Origin: Acanthococcus lagerstroemiae
Taxonomy: Eukaryota > Arthropoda > Insecta > Hemiptera > Eriococcidae
Reading direction: 5' to 3'
NCBI GenBank assembly: GCA_031841125.1
Contig: CM063109.1
Location: forward strand, 23,159,321-23,223,320
Length of the DNA stretch: 64,000 nucleotides
Numbering within the stretch: position 1 is the stretch's first letter; each line of letters opens with the position of its first letter. Below the pieces are notes generated by a model. That model made no database searches and had not been told where the DNA came from. It was given only the letters and a program-made list of their open reading frames with translations. Made by a program: the position numbers and the translations under genes. Positions 54,386-64,000 of the stretch are shown piece after piece.

Positions 54386-54844
54386 CAGAGTGTCTACAGA
54401 AATTAAAGTGTAAAAATGAAGTACTTTTTCCAGGACCCTTTGGACTGTAGCCCGCATATTTTCCATCTTTTCCCGAGTGTGCAAACCTTCATTTTTATTG
54501 TTTTCAATTGTTTTATCCCCCTTACACCTTCCGCCTTTCTGCTCTCTCACTTCCCCCTCCCTGTGGATATAGATCCTACGCTACACTCTTTAATGACCAA
54601 TCATTCATAGGAGTCACGAAAAATTCATTTTTGAGTATTGGAAACAAATTTATCATCTTCAATTATTATTGAAATTTCTAATCTTTTACAACGAACGTTC
54701 ATTTTTGAGGAATGTGATTTTAAAAATATGCATCAACAAAAATAAAGGACATTTCCGTCTTTTTTTTTTTAATTTCAGCACTTTTCAGGACATTTAGGAC
54801 CTACTTTCAAAATTCAGGACTGTTCAGCACCTGTAGACACCGTG
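54386..54844. mobile_element. CAGGGTGTCTACC-ended element, copy 5
   Basis: It starts CAGAGTGTCTACAG and ends CTGTAGACACCGTG. Flanks TTTAT and TTTTT match at 4 of 5. The right end repeats TTCAGGACNNTT and TCAGCACCTG words, the left CCAGGACCCTTTGGAC, again the same plan of subterminal short repeats. 459 bp, non-coding. Confidence 0.65.
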
Positions 54845-54948
54845 TTTTTGCATATTATGCAGCACTCTACTCATCAGTGGTCACATCCACTTCCCTTAGC
54901 TATATACGTTCCTTTATCGCTGCATTTGATCTCATCAGTGGTGAAAAT

Positions 54949-55764
54949 CAGGGTTGGGCAGGATTTAAATCCTCAGGGATTTTGAATCTGAATTTCCAAA
55001 AATCTTGATTTTCGATTTTAAATCCTTTTCCAAAAAGGATTTCGGATTCAACTCTTGCATTTTCATGAGTCCAAAAATAATTAAAATCCAAATCCAAAAA
55101 TAGGGTGTTTGCAGCGACGCGCTGCGGCAAACACCTTAAAGAATCCTTATTTCATCAATTTTAACAATGTACCATTAACTTATTTATCTTGAAAATCAAA
55201 CCTTACATAGTGATAGTTTTACAATTTTTATTGCCGAAGTCTGCGAACGCGAAGGAAGGCTCATTTGATCAAAAACGCTGAACGCAAAGTCCTAAAAATT
55301 TCTATTTTTCACTGATTACAATTAGCAAATCGGAAGAGCTATGAAAACGTAGCTAAAAGCTAACGTTTCCAAACGACTGGCTTCGACTAACAACTAACGT
55401 GGTCTCATTAGCCAGCGAATGGCTAGCTACTTTTGAGCCTAAATCGATCGGCTAGCGGCTAAGAGCTTCGGCTTAGCTAGGCATATCTGGTTACAGACAA
55501 CAGAAGTTGTATGCGAACGTCCTCAGCCAATGGTAGATTGTTTGGGTGCTTACTGTTGAGTTACGTAAGTTTGGAAGTCAAAATTCAAATTATTGGATTT
55601 AAATTCCCAATTTTTCTGAAAATTGAGGGGATTTTGGATTTGAAATTCTTTTCGATAAAGGATTTGGGACCCTGAGTTCAAATCCTTTTTTACCAGGATG
55701 TTGGATTTAAATCTCGGAGTTCTTGGATTTAAATTTCGGAGTTCCCGGATTTTGCCCATCACTG
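54949..55764. mobile_element. Nonautonomous hAT-like element, GGATTTAAATCC-rich
   Basis: CAGGGTTGGGCAGGATTT at the left pairs with the inverse of CAGTGATGGGCAAAATCC at the right. Flanks GTGAAAAT (54941-54948) and GTAAAAAT (55765-55772) match at 7 of 8. Both end regions are full of GGATTTAAAT, AAATCC and GGATTTTG words in both orientations, and the central part (55140-55540) differs. 816 bp without transposase. Confidence 0.75.
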
Positions 55765-55939
55765 GTAAAAATATTGAAAAGTTTCATGGGCCAACTAGAA
55801 AAATTTGAAAAATAAAACGAATTGGCGCCTGCCAAAAACAGGCTAAGAATTTCCGGAAGTTTTTTCGTTTTTCTTTTTTAATTGATAATCGGAATTTTAA
55901 AAAGTTACGCGACATAGACATTAGGGTGGTCATTATTTT

Positions 55940-56600
55940 GAAGATTCTTACAGATCACCCTCCCCCCTTCAAAAAATTATCCTTTAGTAAGGCCAAAAAA
56001 ACTTCAGCTAGATTTCTAAACTGTTTACTCACTGATAAGAAACTGGAAGATGCCTGATTCCAGGCCTACTTTTGGAATGCATTAAGAATCTAACCTTCAT
56101 ATTATTTAAATACAACCTTTTACTTGCTGAAATCGCCTTTGAGCACATCGTAAGAGTAAATTTTAGCTGATTATTAAAATGCACTTATCTACTTTTGATA
56201 TCACTAAAAAAACATTGTGTTTCAGTACAGATTTCCTGCCTTTCCTCGCCATCGAAAATTACCCTTTAATGGGGCCAAAAAAAATTGTATCTTTCCAAAC
56301 GAATAAATAATTAAAAGATATGCGATTCTAAGCCAATTTCTTGAGTGCATTGGATCCAACCTTCATAATATTTAGATGGTCTCTTTTTATTTTTTTATTT
56401 TTACTAAAATAGCCTTTGAGAACGAGGTAATGGTAAATTTTAGGTGATTATTAAAAACCGTTCTTGTTCTTTCTACATTTGATGTCATTAAGAAAAGGTC
56501 GTGTTTCTGTATTGATTTCGAACCTGCCTCAAGAGTTCGATGAAAGCTTTCTTTCTCCCTAAAATTAATCTTTAAACACACAAGAAAAATTTAAACCATA
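55940..56600. repeat. Tandem duplication, ~285-bp unit
   Basis: CCTTTAGTAAGGCCAAAAAA (55981) recurs as CCTTTAATGGGGCCAAAAAA (56263), followed in both by the same order: AAACTG/GAATAAATAATTAAAAGAT region, TTCATA(A/T)TATTTA, GCCTTTGAGMAC, GTAAATTTTAG(C/G)TGATTATTAAAA and CATT(T/G)TGTTTC-like segments. A third, partial unit starts near 56560. Function unknown. Confidence 0.65.
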
Positions 56601-57880
56601 CATACGAAAGGATAGAAATGTTCTGGAATTAAATTTTGCACGAAAGCCATTTTCACAAGGGAGATCCCCTTATAGTAATCAGAACTCCCGCAATTCTGAT
56701 GGTAAAAAAATGTTATTCAGTATTTTTAAATGAGATTCGAAATCAGTGCAAAAAATTGGACTGAAATAAACGCGAACCAACTTGTCACTATAGCGAAAAA
56801 ATGTCCACATCCAAATTTAAAAATCAACTTCGGAATCTCCAGGAAAAATTGGCCCAATCATCTCAATCCTCCAATTTTTTTAAAAATTTGTAAATAGTTT
56901 GAAAATAAGCCTGAAAAAATGTCCAATATATTTCAAATCATTCCACAGGAAATTACGCCTATCCGAGCATTTCTAATATGCCAGATGCTGATTTAGCTGA
57001 ATAAAATCATACAAAACAAACATACTTTTATAATCGGACATTTTGTAGCACAACACAGGGTGTTCTTCAAAATTAATACCACCATGTTTTGAGATAGAAT
57101 AAGCTGAGAAAAACAAGGTCAAAGTTTCGTCATGAGTGTACGTACATGAAGTATGAAATACCTGAACAATTCGACTTTGCCAGTTTTTTTGAAAAAATAT
57201 CTACCTTAAGGTTTGGTTGAATTTTCCACAGATTTCAGTCAAAGATCTCACGCACTTCCTGTAAACATTTGCCGATATTTAGTTTCACAGAAGGGGGGGG
57301 GGGTATAAAATATCAAATAAGGTTTTTAAGAAACTCACGCGGACAGGTCTGCGAGAGGGAAGTTGATTTTTAAAAAGTGATTTCCACTTCGTCTGTCGGA
57401 TCTTGCATCCGTTTCTTCGTTACTGCAAAGGCAATCATGATGCATCTACCGTAAGATACAATAGGAATGCAAAACTCAGCTTCTATAACGCGCTTCAGAT
57501 AAATTATAGAATCTGATATTACTGTCACGGAAGCTGATTTTTTGTATATCTAGTTCGTTGGGAATGCGTGCATCTGCACAGTACATGCATTCGGATTGTC
57601 ACTGCAGTTACGAAGAAAAGGACCCTATAGGGGCCGACAGACGAAATGCAAAGCATTTTCTAAAAATCAGTTTTTCTCTCGCTGGCTCATCCACGTGAGT
57701 TTTTGCCCAATACCTTTTGCAGTATTTTCAAATCCACGTCAACTTGAACTCGCATGGCAGTGAAAATCGAAAAGAAAACGATCAAGCAAGTGTCACCTTA
57801 GCGGGCATATTCCAAAAACCTGAGCATAAGTCACAGAGTAAGCTTTTCTAAAACCGAGCATTTGTATTTACTGAGAACTT
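56601..57880. other. No gene recognised
   Basis: AT-rich. G10 tract at 57294-57303 followed by TATAAAA, probably fortuitous. Nothing else identified. Confidence 0.35.
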
Positions 57881-60255
57881 CTCAGAAATGCTGAGAATTG
57901 GCTCGCTTGCTGCCACTATCGGAGATAGAAGAGCTGCCCACAAAAATATCGGGTGAATTCTCGAGACAGATTCGCGTCTTACATCGCTTCACGCCCGCTG
58001 ACGAATTCGTGACTCGTCGGAGTTCCACCACTCCGCTACGACGACTTCACGCATCCCCGATACCGTTAGCAAGTTCGAGGCTCGTCGGTCGGATAAAGAA
58101 AAAATCGTGTCGGAAGACCGTCAAAATCGCATTCCCCATTGGATCGATTTTGCCGCCAAATCGATGGCGATTATTTCTAGCTAGGCTCTATTGATTCAAG
58201 TAACTTCATTTCATCTAGATTTATAGTTCGGAAAATTTTCAATAAATATACATAAATATAGTGCATAATGTAATGGAATCTCTGAAAATGGGAAAATAGT
58301 GTCATTCGATTTCTTTTGTCATGGACTTATACGGCCACATTAGCCGAAAAGTGCCGACTTCGAAATTCATGGCAGAGAAGAGGGGAGAGAGTGTCACCAG
58401 ACACAGCCTGGTGATTCAATTCTTGAGATGCAGAACGCGAGGGGCACGGTCAACAAATTAAGAAGCTTCTTCAGTATTGTAGATTGCGACACAAAGGGCA
58501 CACAAGGCCACAACAGGTCGAAAGGTCCGGGATGCATTTGCATCTCCGCACTTCCAGCCGGGCTGTGCATGGGTGTCACGCCCCCAAACACTCTTCTCAT
58601 TACGCCCTCGCTTATCAGCGCTCCTCAAATGCAACAGGATGGAACAATACTCAACTCGACCTGAAGCTCTGCACTCACTTTACACTTATTCTAGCAGGAA
58701 GAAAACTGCCTCACCATGAAAGTAAGTTTTCATCCTCAAGAAATGGCCCTCAATGCATGCGAGCAGTCCAATAATCAATATCTATTAACAAACGTCAAAA
58801 ACGAATTTGTGAATTCCGGAAACCCGAAAAATGTCGTCTATCGTAAACGTATGTACTTTCTCATTGTTGAATCTCGGATATGATAATTGAGCGACAAAAG
58901 GTGAAATGAAACAGATGCTGGGATTATAACTTGACGGTATAAGACTGTGAGTGACTCATTTCAAGGGTGCAAATGGACCGGAGGAAAATGAGTTTCAATT
59001 AGTTAATTGAAATGCGAGTTTCTTTTCGGAAAATCAAATCTCATCGGAATGTAGTAAGATTTGAAGTAAAAAAAAGAGGCAATGCCGCCCTTCTCAGCGG
59101 TTAACAATGATGATCTCGGTATCGCTGAACCAGATACGGTCTCCTCGGGTGATTCTTGCTCGAATAATGGAGCTTCAAATCTCTCTTCAAAGGGTTGTAG
59201 GTTCTTTTAATCATTTGTTTCATTTAATCTTAGAACAGACTACGCGCTATCTTCGGATTTCGGCGTCAATCCGGCGCATTTTATATAATATAAAAACCTT
59301 TCCGAGCCTCAGAAATTACTCGCGGTTTGCGAACAGAGAATTACACAGAAATTACATTCCTTTTCAAATAACGACCTAGCTAGGTCTATCCTTCTACAAA
59401 TAATTAATTTGCCTTCGGTTCTTTACGGATTATAAGTTACATTTTCCGACTTATCGCGTGAATTTCTCGCTCTTCTTATAAAACCATTTTTGCCGCATCT
59501 ACTGGAGCGACGGTACTACAGAAAGAAAGCGAAAAATAAAAATAAAAGGCACAAAAAGAAAAACTGAACGTTTGCGCTACCAAATTTATGTACTGCTCCG
59601 TTGAAATTAAATCCTGTTTTCCGTCTCAATTTTCGTCGTCAAATAAAGATGATCGCGCAAATAATCGGTACAACCACGGTGACCGAATGAACTCCCATTT
59701 TAAAAACGCGAAAATTCATTACTTACAGTCAGCTGAACGACGATGTAACCAGATTTTACAGAAATATACTTCGAGCGCGAACACGTGACGAAACCAAAAT
59801 TTATAACAATGAGAGGGTGAGAAAGGGTAAGCAAAATAAAAGTGGAAAAGAACGCAGTAATGATACTACTATGAAGCGCAGGCTAGCAGCTTATACCAAG
59901 GTCACTAAAAGAAGAAAAATTCTCATCCATTCAACTCGGGATTACAGGAAAATTAAAATTTTCAAAATCGACAAGCCCTAATGATATTAATATAAACTTG
60001 AAGCAATTTTAGTTTTTTTGCGGAGGAGAAAAGGCTCCATACACTTTGTTACATCCTGGACTAGTGAGAACCAAAAAAGCAAATACGTAGCTGGAGGGTG
60101 CAGAACTGTATAAGGTAGAATGATCTTCAGGGAAAACAGAATTACATGATTCATCCCCTCCTCCTTCATTTAAACACCCTCAAGGGAATTAACAAACGAT
60201 AATTTTATACAATTTTGCTCCACGATTCAAAAGTTCTCGGAAAAATGTTTCAATA
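57881..60255. other. Unassigned; short GC-richer frame at 57898-58194
   Basis: A 98-codon plus-strand frame begins with a TTG rather than ATG and is Arg/Leu/Pro-rich (EIEELPTKISGEF near its start). It stands out by GC content but has no recognised motif. CATGAAAGTAAGTTTTC at 58716-58732 is a donor-like sequence. Other frames between 58400 and 59800 are not convincing. Confidence 0.3.
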
Positions 60256-60299
60256 GGGCGGATTCCAGGGCTCGGGTTAAGAGCAAATTAGAAAAGAAT
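60256..60299 (+). mobile_element. 3' fragment of the second SINE family
   Basis: GGGCGGATTCCAGGGCTCGG followed by GTTAAGAGCAAATTAGAAAAG matches the 3' part of the SINE at 40222-40443 with a few changes. The tRNA-like head is absent. Confidence 0.6.
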
Positions 60300-62740
60300 C
60301 TGCCCAAAATTGACCAAAACGACGGAAAACAACGAAGTCGAACCAAAAGTAATCAAAATCACTAGCACCTTGAAAACATGTCGCAGACGGATCAGCAACC
60401 ACGGGAGAGCATTTTCACGTCTCGATTTCAATATCGACGGGACTACAGTCTGCAGCCGTATTGTTGCTGCGCGGCTGCAATTTGCAGCCTTGCTGTTGAT
60501 AGAAATTTCCGTGCAAGTGTCAACCACTGAACTGAATGGTCACCATAAAGAGCAAATCGTACGGACTGGCTTCGTGTCGGAGCGGGAGGGGGCTAACGTT
60601 TTTCGCTCAAGTATACTTATGGCTGGGAGAAAAATAAGTTGCCATGGAAATGTCAACCACCGCACTGAACTGTCACCATGAAGAGTCTTTATTTCGATCC
60701 TCGCCTCAAAAGTAACGCTCGAAGAGAAACACTTTTAGCGTTTGTGTGCCAAAGCACTCGATCAGTTGTTCTTTTTTCTCGTGATCCTTCACAGTAACGC
60801 TAAGGATGTAACGTTTTCTTCATTTATGTGCCAAAGCTAAGACATGAAAATGTAAAAACTTGAACAGGGGGTGAAAGCTCGACGTGGTACCTACCTAATT
60901 TGGTACCCACCTATTTTCATGAACTGTAAATTTGTGCGAACCTACGATGCAACGTAACCGCATCAGGCCATCGGCATCAATTTTTCTTCGTTTCAAAACT
61001 GATTTTGAAAAAATTTCGAAGAATTTGGAGGGGGCTATAGCTCCCTAGCCCCTTCTTGGTTGCGCCCGCGGGACTGCAGCAAATATATGAAAAATACGAA
61101 GACCTATTCTCTGTCGCCACTTCTACATTGTTACTCATTATGTCCTTGCCGTGGCTCTATGTCCTCGTTGTTGTTCATTTTGTCCTCGTGGTGGTCATCA
61201 TTTTCCTGAAAACGTCATCACCCCCTCCTCTCTGACTCTGCCGCATGCCTAATATTGCTAATGTGTTGTGCAAGATGTACACAATCAAAAGACTCCATTC
61301 AAAAAAATTCTGAAAATACCTTCTCTAAGAATTGAGAGAGGTGATCTTGAAATATCAATATTCCCGTAGGATTACCCATATCTCGCATTATGTACAAATT
61401 TTTTCTTCCAAACAATTGCTTCTATTTTAGGGAGGCATGAGAAACTTTAGAGAGTCTTTTTCTACAGCCTTGGTGGTTCACAGTACCTCTGAGAATGGCG
61501 CCTTCTTCATCGTACATCTCAAGCAAGCTAGTCGAATTATATATCACATCGATTTTTTCTCGATTTTGACCAAGGGTTACGTGAAAGGAATTTCAATTTT
61601 ACCGGCTTCCAAAAGTCTCCGGTAACGCGATAAAACATTTTAGAAGTTGATAATTTCAAGACATTTTCAGTTTTATCTTCCTCGGGAAGTAACAATGTGG
61701 AGGTAGATGGGAGGAGGGCTGTTTACCGTCATTTTCTTCCCGTGGAACAGACAGAACACCACGTTATTCATGAACGAAAAAAACACAAAAAAAACTCGTA
61801 TTCCCCAGAAATACAACACGGTTAGGCGGGCAAGTTCTTATAAACGAAGTAGAGCACAAGAGAGGACATAGACAGAAGCGCATTAAACAATAAGACACAC
61901 AAACTCTACCAGCCTGGCGAGTCAACCGCGCAGCCCCCAGACAAGACTGATTCTCTGAAGCAAGCAGACCGCAGAGTGCAGACCGAATATACACGCGCCG
62001 CATTAGGGCTCAATACCATACACACACCGTAATTTGCAGTTAAGCTGATAACGTGCATGTTATCTTTTCTGCGCTCCTATATGCCTCGGCGTTTTCTTAA
62101 TCTCTGCTGTATCCTTACCTACAGTTTCTTAATTCGTTCAGATCCGCTTAACTTCTGTCGTAATAACCCAACGCAGAGCAAAGACGAGAAAAGCAAACGC
62201 AAAAAGTAATCCGTTCGACTTACGCGGACTTTCTACGGAAATACTAAATTGGCGTCGAAAGTTTTCCAATGGCTTTGTCGTCGCTCCCGAAAAATAAAAT
62301 GAGGGAAGAAGAGAGAGAGAGAAAAAAAGAAAAGTAATTTAATTTCTCGTCTGCTAGGCCGAAGAAAATCGACGTTATTGTTTTTTTCCCTTCTGCCTTT
62401 GTGATCGAGGACATGCGACCAGGAAGAGAACACTAATTAGCGGGTTTTAACCAAATGTAGTTCGTCTTTTGGGGTTCTGTAGACGTTCTTGCTTCTTCGA
62501 AATCTTTGCCAGGTTTCTCAATTGCAGATCCAAGAGCTAGGCCGAAGCGCATGATATTAATACAGCCTTGAAACAGATGTTTCAGTTCACCCACTGGTAC
62601 ATAGGCCTCCTTGATCAATCAGTTTTGATACAAGGGTTATAGTCTAATTCCCCTTGGTAACAAGCCATTACTGGGGAATGGTGTAGCACATGATAAGCAG
62701 ATACTATACAGGCGGGGCCTTTGTGAAGATTTGGGCCGAG
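60300..62740. other. No gene recognised; small repeats
   Basis: GTGTCAACCACTGAACTGAA (60517) and GTCAACCACCGCACTGAACTG (60652) form a direct pair, each followed by GTCACCAT(A/G)AAGAG. GTGTGCCAAAGC and ATGTGCCAAAGC recur at 60745 and 60826. At 61026-61072 GGGGGCTATAGCTCCC followed by GGTTGCGCCCGCGG looks like one end of a MITE whose other end is lost. ACCTACAG at 62116-62123 is a weak minus-strand donor context. Confidence 0.35.
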
Positions 62741-62741
62741 C

Positions 62742-62921
62742 AGCGCTAGTAAAGCGCTATAAACACGAGTGGGGAAATATGCCATTTTTTAACCAACCGC
62801 GCAAGTCGATGCCGAATTGGCTACGCAGTACGCTCCGCGTAGTCGGATTCGGCATCCACGGACACAGTTGGATAAAAATAGCCTATTTTCCCACTTGGGT
62901 TTATAAGTGCTCTAGCGCTAG
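62742..62921. repeat. Compact 180-bp hairpin (foldback element)
   Basis: The arms (about 62742-62833 and 62844-62921) pair with mismatches and small gaps: CTAGTAAAGCGCTATAAACAC with its counterpart near 62900, GAGTGGGGAAATATGCCATT with AAATAGCCTATTTTCCCACTT, and GATGCCGAATTGGCTACGC with the complement of GCGTAGTCGGATTCGGCATC. The loop is only about 10 nt. It could be a foldback MITE or a hairpin-RNA source. No target duplication is visible. Confidence 0.7.
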
Positions 62922-62944
62922 TATCGCGCACAACGAAACGGGGA

Positions 62945-63334
62945 CAATTGAAGAGCCGCATTCCAAAACGTGCTTAGTCCAAAAAAATGAAAATCGAGAT
63001 ATTACCGCGATCTAGTAGTGAAAACGGTCCCTCATAGAACTACCTGGTCAGAATAGTAAAAAAATGCGATCTCTATGCGTGAATACATGTTCTATGCGAG
63101 CAGTGTCATTATGCCGTTCCAAAATGTGCTTTGTCCTACGTTCCTACCTCGCAGCTAGTAGTTGTAGTACAGCGGATGCAGTATTAGGGATCTATTTAGA
63201 AAGATTCAGTGTTGCCATTCATGAAAAAATAAAATAAAATGAGATCAAACGTTATCAATGTACACAGTTTTTTCCATTTCCTGAAAAATTTAATTTTTGG
63301 ACAAAGCACGTTTTGGAATGCCGCTCTTCAATTG
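62945..63334. mobile_element. Inverted-repeat element with CAATTGAAGAGC ends
   Basis: CAATTGAAGAGC, GCATTCCAAAACGTGCTT and GTCCAAAAA at the left recur inversely at the right end (about 63296-63334). A third, internal copy of CCGTTCCAAAATGTGCTTTG lies at 63115-63134. No coding content and no clear flanking duplication. Confidence 0.6.
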
Positions 63335-63551
63335 GTGAGCGGCGCGGGTGGTGGGCGAATGTCTCTTTAAATCAATCGAAATCTATTTTTATGAAAGAAG
63401 ATAACTTATAGGAAATTTTACGCTCTACAAATTTTGTTCTCTATAATTTTTTCGCTAAAAGGCTTCGTGCTTGACTTATTTTAAGATAACTCGATTAACA
63501 TTCAAAATAGCAAAATAGACCTGATCCCGTTTTCAATTTTGCCGATTTTAG
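63335..63551. other. No gene recognised
   Basis: Short spacer before the edge exon candidate. CCGTTTTCAATTTTGCCGATTTTAG at its end is a pyrimidine-rich acceptor-like tract. Confidence 0.3.
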
Positions 63552-63892
63552 CGCTCTTAGCGGATGCTCGGCCCGAATACTCGGAGAATATCCCCTCCCC
63601 AAGATTCATCGCATCACAACCTCTCACACGAATGCAGCGATACAGAATTCGGTGGGGCCCAAGTACCCTGCAAATCCCGACCATCGCAACTTCGAATGAA
63701 ACAACTCTTTTCGAAATTCGTATGAAGCCAGAACCGTTTTCAATGGTTTGCTTAGACTCCATTAAATCAACGCTACGAGTTGGCAACATCACTCAAATGC
63801 CACAACCAACCGGGAAAACATCGAATGCAACTTCTCGTCAACAGATTATACCAAATGTAAACATAAGAACTGTTAGTTCTCTACCTGTGGAG
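63552..63892 (+). CDS. Candidate exon at the right edge, product unknown
   Basis: A plus-strand frame is open from 63484 through the end of the window without a stop. Its central part has protein-like composition (ARPEYSENIPSPRFIASQP, RWGPSTLQIPTIATSNE, MKPEPFSMVCLDSIKSTL, and a polar Gln/Thr/Asn-rich stretch), then turns hydrophobic after 63893. A plausible acceptor (GATTTTAG before 63552) and a weak donor (GAG followed by GTATTT at 63892/63893) bracket that part. There is no ATG near the start. A minus-strand frame overlaps (63502-63792) and cannot be excluded. No domain recognised. Confidence 0.3.
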
Positions 63893-64000
63893 GTATTTCT
63901 GTTAAAGATTCAAAAAGCTTTCACCGCGTTATTTACGTTTATTTATTTTTTGCACCACATCTTTCAGCGGAATATTTTTAATCTGTGTAAATCTTTGCAT

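Noticed and set aside
57294..57309. TATAAAA after a G tract as a promoter
   Set aside because: No initiator or downstream gene; a single AT-rich hexamer is expected by chance here.
61026..61072. Complete MITE with GGTTGCGCCCGCGG end
   Set aside because: Only one end is visible; no inverted partner was found within several kilobases.

Overview
The window is AT-rich eukaryotic DNA (about 37-40% GC by eye). It has no bacterial-style operons, rRNA genes or CRISPR arrays. It is dominated by decayed transposable elements typical of arthropods: jockey-like and RTE/CR1-like non-LTR retrotransposons, mariner, hAT, MULE and pogo/psq transposases, a BEL/Pao-like Gag, tRNA-derived SINEs, and many MITEs with readable target-site duplications (TSDs). 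The mixture suggests an insect, possibly a hemipteran; the species is not established. Almost all open frames are short, and those with recognisable homology are broken by stops or frameshifts.

Host-gene signal is sparse. The best coding sequence is a GC-rich minus-strand exon at about 50.62-51.16 kb. It is part of a roughly 290-codon open frame with no usable in-frame ATG, so it must be reached by splicing. Two sites on the same strand, at 7,076 and 27,833, match the back-to-back acceptor/donor of recursive splice sites (zero-length exons in long introns). Together these suggest, but do not prove, that much of 1-51 kb is intron of a long minus-strand gene. Weaker exon candidates lie at 9.64-9.83 kb (minus), 9.97-10.54 kb (minus), 45.91-45.96 kb (plus, signal-peptide-like) and 63.55-63.89 kb (plus, near the right edge).

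Layout. 0-7 kb: non-LTR fragments, first copy of a CAGGGTGTCTACC-ended element, CpG-rich block at 6.06-6.70 kb. 7-11 kb: recursive splice site, a 1.7-kb long inverted repeat, two minus-strand open frames. 13.5-16.9 kb: a composite insertion flanked by TTA that splits an older repeat and carries several MITEs and a jockey tail. 18.9-24.4 kb: MULE, hAT MITE, pogo/psq and Gag remnants. 25.9-31.3 kb: two parts of one type of non-LTR element, separated by a MITE, the second recursive splice site, a tandem array with about 345-bp higher-order period, and a hAT MITE. 32.5-33.2 kb: LTR-like promoter with a gag-like frame. 36.9-38.7 kb: a long degraded reverse transcriptase. 39.3-45.2 kb: a dense nest with SINEs, a mariner carrying two later insertions, a MULE with repeated-motif ends and an 8-bp TSD, and further MITEs. 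46.7-48.3 kb: another CAGGGTG-type element and a hAT transposase C-terminus. 50.1-51.2 kb: an unidentified frameshifted plus-strand block abutting the minus-strand exon. 52.9-56.6 kb: MITEs and a 285-bp tandem duplication. 57-64 kb: mostly featureless, with a SINE tail, a compact hairpin, an inverted-repeat element and the edge exon candidate.

There is no multi-gene pathway here. The biological interest is structural: possible recursive splicing, a long transcribable hairpin, several transposon families whose ends and TSDs can be read directly, and a large excess of 9-12-nt poly-G/poly-C tracts.
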